This document shows positions 58,300 through 64,000 of a stretch of 64,000 bases of DNA, piece by piece. The translations under genes were made by a program, and so were the position numbers. How positions within the stretch are numbered: the first letter of the stretch is position 1; every line of letters starts with the position of its first letter. Source of the DNA: Manis javanica (taxonomy: Eukaryota; Chordata; Mammalia; Pholidota; Manidae); contig NC_133170.1 of assembly GCF_040802235.1 (NCBI RefSeq), positions 7,021,001 through 7,085,000 of the forward strand, read 5' to 3'. Under the pieces are notes generated by a model. It did not search any database. It was not told the DNA's origin and worked only from the letters and a program-made list of their open reading frames with translations.

Positions 58300-58630
58300 A
58301 AAACAAGCAAAACACTTTATTTTGAAGTGAGTTCAGAATTTCACAAGAGTTCCAAAGATGGTATGGAGCTCCCATACCCACTTCACCCAGGTTCCCAGGT
58401 CTTAACATTCCACATAACCATGGTACATTTATCAAACCTAAGAAATTAACTCCATAATAATACTGTTAGCTAAACTGCAGGCTGTATTTGGATTGGATTT
58501 CACCACTTTTTCCAGCACCGTCCTCCTGGCTCACTGGCCGGTCCAGGCTGTCACACTGATTGGCTTATGTCTCTTTGGTGTTCTCTAATCTGTGGGAAGA
58601 CTGATTCTTAAAAGACTCCCAGGGATGCTG
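58300..58630 (-). repeat. Old L1 fragment
   Basis: 'gaatttcacaagagttcc', 'ggagctcccatacccacttc', 'acccaggttcccaggtctta', 'ccatggtacatttatcaaacc', 'ctgattggcttatgtctct'. Confidence 0.65.
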
Positions 58631-59239
58631 CCTTGTGTAAATTATTGAAAAACACTGCAACTTGCACATTATCTGAGCAAGTGACTATTTCTAAGGGAGA
58701 GTTAAGATGGGAAAACTTAGGAGCTCTGGAGTATGTAGCCACAGAGCGTGGTTGAACTTTAGGTGAGACAATCTTGGGATTTGACGTATTTTATGGGTTA
58801 GATGCAGAGTGGATCAGGTTCATTGTCTTCTGCCATCAGAACTTCCCAGCCCCATCCATGTTACCATTTGAAGAGGTGAACCCTAGAATAATTCTTAACC
58901 ATTTTTAATAGGTAATTTAATGGCTTTTTAGTAGGTAAATATTTAGTTTCATTCATGTTACCTGCCTACATCACTGTTTGAGGGTAGTTAATCCTGTGGT
59001 ACAATAAAGATAAACTGAGGAGCTGCTCTGTGCCATGCCCTGCGTTAGGCTTTCGGAAAGTGGACGCAGCGAAGAGCAAGCAGATTTTACCAGTCAGGAA
59101 CTTGAGTTCTACTCCAGGTAACACATAACCAACAGACCGTAGTGACAGCTGGTTTGATGGCACAGAGATTATTAATTTCTACCGGGGGAAGTGAAAGGTG
59201 AGGGAAGTTCACATATGAACTTGTCCTTAAAGTATGCAT

Positions 59240-60010
59240 AGAATGTTTTCAAACAGCTTAATTGAGATAGAATACACACACCTACACATACCAGGCGTAG
59301 CATTTAAAGCGAACAGTCCAGTGGCTTTCAGTACACTTGCAGAATTAGGACGCCATCACCACAGTCACCTTTAGCACATTTTCATCAGCCCCCAAACAAA
59401 CCCCATACCTGTATTGACTCCCCATTGTCCCCTCCTCTCAGCTACAAATACAACTTTCCATCTCTGCAGATTTGCCTATTCTGGACATTTCATATAAATG
59501 CAGTAGTATAATATGTGTCTGACTTCTTTCACTTGGCATAAGTTGCAACGTTCACAGATGTTGTAGTACATATCAGTACTTTATTCTGCCTTATTGATAA
59601 ATATTATTCTGTTGTATGGAAATACTACTTTTTTTTCCATTCATTGATTGATACACACTTGAGGTTTCTACTTTCTGGCTATTATGAATAATGCTGCTGT
59701 AGACATTCGTATATGGGTTTTTATGTGGACATGTATTTTCAGTGATCTTGGGTATTGACGTTGGGAGTGGAGTTACTGGGTTGAGGACTGTCAGACTGTT
59801 CTCAAGACAGCTGCACCATTTTACATTCCCACCAGCAATGTAGGAGCGTTCCAGTTTCTCCACATCGTGGCTCACACATTCTGTTGTTTTGAATTTTAGC
59901 CTAATCCTAGTGAGTATGAAGTAGCATCAGGACTTGATTTACATTTCCCTGATGACAAACGATGCTGTGCATCTTCTCCTGTGCTTATTGGCCATTTGTA
60001 TAACTTCCTT
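59240..60010 (-). repeat. Old L1 3' region
   Basis: Long collinear reverse L1 match: 'gcttaattgagatagaatac', 'gcagaattaggacgccatc', 'ggacatttcatataaatgcag', 'gaataatgctgctgtagac', 'gagtggagttactgggttg', 'tttacattcccaccagcaatg', 'gatttacatttccctgatga'. Confidence 0.8.
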
Positions 60011-60284
60011 TGAGGCCCAGATTTCTAACAGATGAAGCAGGGGAGGCTGAGAGAGCACTTCTGCCTGAGAGAACAAAAGCCTGAGACCTGGTGAGCCAAC
60101 TGGGAAAGCTAGAGAGTAGGATCCCCAGGAAAGGGGAGTGAGAAGATGCTGGAAAACCGGGTCTCTGAGTTTATTCTTTGTGGGTCGACTCACTGTGCCC
60201 TCTGCTTATCTTAAGCTTACATTGCTCACATTTCAAGTATATTCCTTCTGTTATAAATGTCAGAGTGTTGTGGCTGCTCATTTG

Positions 60285-60390
60285 ATCAGTTCATTCAATC
60301 TTAAAGAATGATTGAGGGCCTGCTATATGAGTGGGTAGAAACAGACAAGTCCTTGTGTTTCATGCAGCTTATTTTCTAGGGGGGATGCTT
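60285..60390 (-). repeat. L2 fragment
   Basis: 'gagggcctgctatatgag', 'gtgtttcatgcagcttattt', 'tctaggggggatg' reverse L2 order. Confidence 0.45.
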
Positions 60391-61650
60391 TTGTACCAAT
60401 AAAAACTGGCTTGTTGGAGGCTGCCTTTATCTTAGTGTTTCAGGGGCCCATAAACATATCCATGTCTGTTTTTTTCATGCTGTTGCTGATTTTACTGGCT
60501 TGGGTCAAAGGCCCTCCAGCTCTCATCTTTGCAGATTTAAGTCTTAGCCTTTCATCACCCTTCACACAGCAGCAGCCTGAAGTCCCACTTGGCATCCTTG
60601 TGTTTTTCTGGAACTGTTGCAGTTTAATGAAATCCTTTTCTCTGCTATAATGAGTACCAGCTAATCAAAAGTCTGGTACTCTAAAGAAGAGTTGCATGTA
60701 TATTTTAAACCTTTTCTTTTAAAACATGCTTATGTATGTTTCATAAATCTTTTAAGACTAAGACTTGTCCTTTGAATAAGGATCTGGTGACTATCATTTT
60801 TGTGGTGTTTCGTATATAAACCCCACATACAATGAATCATCTCAATTTTAGTTTCCATTTCTGTAGAGTGAGCATTTAAAGCCATTTCAGAGAAACCTGG
60901 GTGCAAAATCCCAGGAGTTTTGTGGTCTTCCGTCCTAATCTTTAGTCTTCCTATGTCTATTTAGACAACAGTTTAATTTTTTTGGCACCTAGCCTTGTAT
61001 ACATGTTCAGCTTCATTTTCATAGAAATTAAAATTCTTCTCACAATCATATTTCATAGGTTTACTTAATAATTAAATTATGACTTCAGTCTCATGTGCAG
61101 CTGCATACACAGGTGGGGAATGGCTGTGGCAGGCAACTCCACGTAGAGGAAGCAGAAGTGTTCCTGGCCAGGAGCGTTTTTGGTCAACTCTGGACACCGA
61201 CCATTATATTTTGCAGAAGAAACAGAGTTCAGTCCAGGTTATGGGTTGAGAAAAGCCTGGCCAGGAAAGCTTCTACCAAATATTCTAAGTCAACCGCTCT
61301 TTCCTGTGCCGCCCTGGTGCTCTGCGGATGCCTCTTTTGTGACACTTACCTCACTGCTCCACAGGGACCCACCAGCCTTCCGTATGGGATTTCATAGTTC
61401 TTGAGGGAGGGATCTACTTTAGTTATTTTCATTGTTCCTAATATGCTCGGCATATAATTTTATGTATTCACTTTAAAAATCGAGTTGACTGCAAGTTCTC
61501 TATAGCTCAATAATATGACCAGGCCATTGAAGAAATTTAGTGTACCTCCTGAGTTGCATTAGTTGTATACAGTGTTCAGAATAATTCTGTACTGACATCG
61601 TGTTGAACTAGGGTGGTAGATTTTAAGATACACATTGATTAACTGGAACA
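60391..61650. other. Intron 1, no recognised element
   Basis: No named element; short frames only. Confidence 0.4.
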
Positions 61651-61659
61651 CACCCACCT

Positions 61660-61775
61660 CAAATATTAATTCTGTGAGACAGACTGTGTCTGTTTTATTC
61701 ACTGCTGTATCTCCAGTATCTGTAATACAGAATTTTAATGCCTGGCAGACAACAGGTGCTCAGTGCACTTTTTAA
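61660..61775 (+). repeat. L2 3' end
   Basis: 'gtgagacagactgtgtctg', 'ttttattcactgctgtatctc', 'cctggcagacaacaggtgctc'. Confidence 0.7.
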
Positions 61776-63215
61776 AAAAATTGCTAAATTCAGGGAATAG
61801 AGAATAGGATGGTGAAGGTTCTTTACTATTTTGTGAGAAATGGTAAAATGAATAGGTTGTGCTTCCTTAGACAAGGAGATTAATTGGAAATTACTCTGAG
61901 AATTGGAGACCTGGCCCTGCAGAGGAGAATATGGGTATCAGTAGCTATAGGGAGCAGAACTGGGACTGGGGAGTGTGTGAGTTTATAGGGAAGCAGGTTG
62001 CACCTTAAATTTTGTTTTTTAATCATTAAGACTTTTAAAAATCAAATATATGACTTCATGAGGTCACTGGAAAAGAAGCTGAATGACCAACATCAGGAAT
62101 GTAAAAAAATTAATTTTTGTGTGAGAGGTGAGATGGGTCTAAATAAACTCTAAATTTATCCTAATCGAGGCCCTGTGAACAATAATCTTGTACTTTAGTC
62201 TTCCATAGCATTAATATTCTTTATCAGAATACTATGTTTGTGACATAAATTGTATAGGTGTTATGGCCTTAATGAAAAATAAAAATGTCTTCTTTTCTCC
62301 CCCTTTAATTTTTGTTTGGTGGAAAGCAGATATTGTAGTTTATTACAGCAAAAAAGGTTTTTTTAATTGTGTTTTTGTAGTCTAGGAATCTTGATGGGTT
62401 GAAGGCCCAGCTGTCTGCTACACTGCCTAGTTGTACAGATAGTTGTATGAGTTACTCTGACCCAGACTGCTAATCGCAGAGGAACATGTGTTGTGTTACA
62501 TGCAGCAGTCACTGCTCTCCTGCGTCTGACATGTAATGAGTCTGCATATGCTAATGAGTGACAGGAGGTATTTCTGTGACAGTACCACAGAAGTCTGGAT
62601 CTTTGGATCTCTGCTGCCTCGTATCTCTCAAAGCACTAGAGGACTGTCTTGTTCATACAAGCTATTCAATGCATATTTTTTAAAAGGCTGGAAAATCTCT
62701 TGAGTCCTCAGGAAGCCATCCATCCTTATGTTTGTTGTTTTACAAAAGTTCATAAACCAAAAGTGTTTGGGTTCAAATATCAAGGTTACTAAACTACCTT
62801 GTTAATTTATTCTTGTTATATCAGCAGGGCTTAATTGATGATGATTTATTCATTTACCCCTAACTTAGGATACAGAGCTATAAAAATGGTTTTCCTCTTT
62901 GCCTAACTTCCAAGAAACTCACTTGCTCATGTACTTTCTGCAGAGGGACTTTCACTTTTGCCTGGAGACATCTGTGGGGTATTCTTTTTTGAACAGAGCC
63001 CATTCCCTTGATGTCTACAGTGTTACCTTTCTCAGAGATTCGCAATTATGTGGCCAAAAGAACAACTCCATGTTTTCTAAAAGGCCTGGAGACACATGAC
63101 TAGTACCTCTGCTGTTTCCCTTTCTATTGGTCATTTTGGCGAATTCCTGGAAGGTGGTGGTTGCAGCTGAAAGGACCATAGATTAATTCTTGAACCTCAT
63201 ATGGAATCTTTTGTT
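61776..63215. other. Intron 1, no recognised element
   Basis: A+T-rich; no coding signal or repeat that I can name. Confidence 0.4.
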
Positions 63216-63219
63216 TGGT

Positions 63220-63800
63220 GTCTTTGCACTCAACAAAATGTCACTGTGATGATACATTCGTATTGTTGCATGCATCAGTAGTATATTCCTGTTTATTACT
63301 AAGTTGTGGTCCATTGAATGTATATATTACAGTTTGTTTATCCCTTTACTTGTTGGTGGGCATTTGAGTTGTTTCCAGATTTTTTGCTATTGTGAGTAAA
63401 GCTGTCATTCTTGTGCACATTTTGTGGATATATGCTTTCCTAGGAGTAGAATTGTAGGTGTGTGGGTATGTTTAATTTTGTAAAAAACTGCCTGCACAGT
63501 TTTCTAAAGTGGTTTTACCATTTTACACTCCTGTGAGAGTGCTAGTTGGTCCATATCATCAACAACACTTGGTGTTGTAAGTCTTTTAATTTTGATCATT
63601 TTAGTGGGTGTGAGGTAATGTCTTCATGTGATTTTAATTTGCATATTACTTGACTAATGATGTTGAGGATCTCTTCATTTGCTTATGGGCTATTTGTATA
63701 TATCATATTTTTCTTTTGTTCATTTAAAAATTTGTCTTTCTTCCATTATTGATTCTCATATATTCTGGTGACAAAAATCCTTTGTCACATATAAGGAAGG
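63220..63800 (-). repeat. Old L1 3' region
   Basis: 'gggcatttgagttgtttcc', 'aggagtagaattgtagg', 'ccattttacactcctgtg', 'gtgggtgtgaggtaatgtc', 'attttaatttgcatattac', 'caaaaatcctttgtcacat' in reverse L1 order. Confidence 0.75.
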
Positions 63801-63950
63801 ACTTTGGTTTTGAAAATAAGAAAAATACTCAACTTAGAGTTTCCAAGATTCTTTGGCAGCAGGGTAATTCATCAAGTTATTATTGGCAGAAATTTAATTC
63901 CAAGTCTAAACCTAGGGTTCTAGAAGAAAATTGGTTACAGGGGATGTGGG

Positions 63951-64000
63951 ATGTACCGGTTTTCTATCGCTGTGTAACAAGCTACTCCAGAGCAGCTTCA
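63951..64000 (-). repeat. Probable MaLR-like LTR, cut by the window end
   Basis: 'ccggttttctatcgctgtgtaacaagctactcc' type opening resembles the reverse end of an old mammalian LTR. Only 50 bases are visible. Confidence 0.4.

Larger units (their letters stand above)
21681..64000 (+). other. DENND5B intron 1 (partial, runs off the right edge)
   Basis: No reading frame from here to the window end resembles the next DENND5 exons, which should begin with an acidic/aromatic ENF-like segment and a basic RRTFKSKVL-like segment. The sequence is A+T-rich and packed with interspersed repeats, as expected of a very long first intron. An untranslated or alternative exon cannot be excluded. Confidence 0.7.

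Noticed and set aside
1..64000. CRISPR arrays, phage or bacterial operons
   Set aside because: Composition, repeats, splice signals and the DENND5B exon all show a mammalian nuclear genome; no regularly spaced repeats were seen.

Overview
This is a eutherian nuclear genome window with one recognisable protein-coding landmark. A CpG-island promoter at about 21.04-22.42 kb, on the + strand, holds a first coding exon at 21554-21674. Its conceptual product matches the N-terminus of DENND5B, a DENN-domain Rab exchange factor. The exon ends in a good splice donor. I find no second coding exon downstream, so everything from 21675 to the right edge (at least 42.3 kb) reads as intron 1. Everything left of about 21.0 kb reads as upstream intergenic DNA. 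I see no prokaryote-style genes, CRISPR arrays, tRNA, rRNA or snRNA genes. The other open reading frames are short and accidental or lie inside repeats.

Organism: the L1, L2, MIR, MaLR/MLT1-like and hAT remnants are typical of placental mammals. There are no Alu, rodent B1/B2, carnivore tRNA-Lys SINE or ruminant BovB signatures. Several younger L1 3' ends share an unusual C-rich 3' UTR (for example 5120-5531, 6081-6231, 35353-35458), and there is a distinctive 1.1-kb A-tailed retroposon at 37680-38775. From memory these resemble repeats in pangolin assemblies. That is a tentative inference, not something I could check.

Layout. 0-21 kb is intergenic: a 75-bp tandem duplication (4.3 kb); an ERV1-type solo LTR with perfect 4-bp target-site duplication and a nested L1 (5656-6629); MaLR-like LTRs; MIRs; L2 pieces; and an old L1 split by two LTR-like insertions (14.9-16.9 kb). 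21.0-22.4 kb is the CpG island, 5' UTR and exon 1, with a strong-context 7-codon upstream ORF and eight GGC repeats just before the start codon. 22.4-64 kb is intron 1. Its most interesting part is 24.98-27.28 kb, a minus-strand L1 carrying two separate pieces of one endogenous retrovirus family. Both pieces stop exactly at the viral polyadenylation site and carry an A-tail. The longer has a perfect 13-bp target duplication and includes a broken env fragment, so it looks like an L1-processed copy of an ERV transcript rather than a retroviral integration. Further right lie a second solo LTR of the same broad family (29670-30471), the 1.1-kb retroposon, a hAT element inside an L2, an LTR-in-LTR-in-L2 nest at 55.8-58.3 kb, and several L1 fragments.

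Functionally, the window shows how DENND5B is started: a TATA-less CpG island, an upstream ORF and a very long first intron. It does not contain the catalytic DENN, RUN or PLAT domains.
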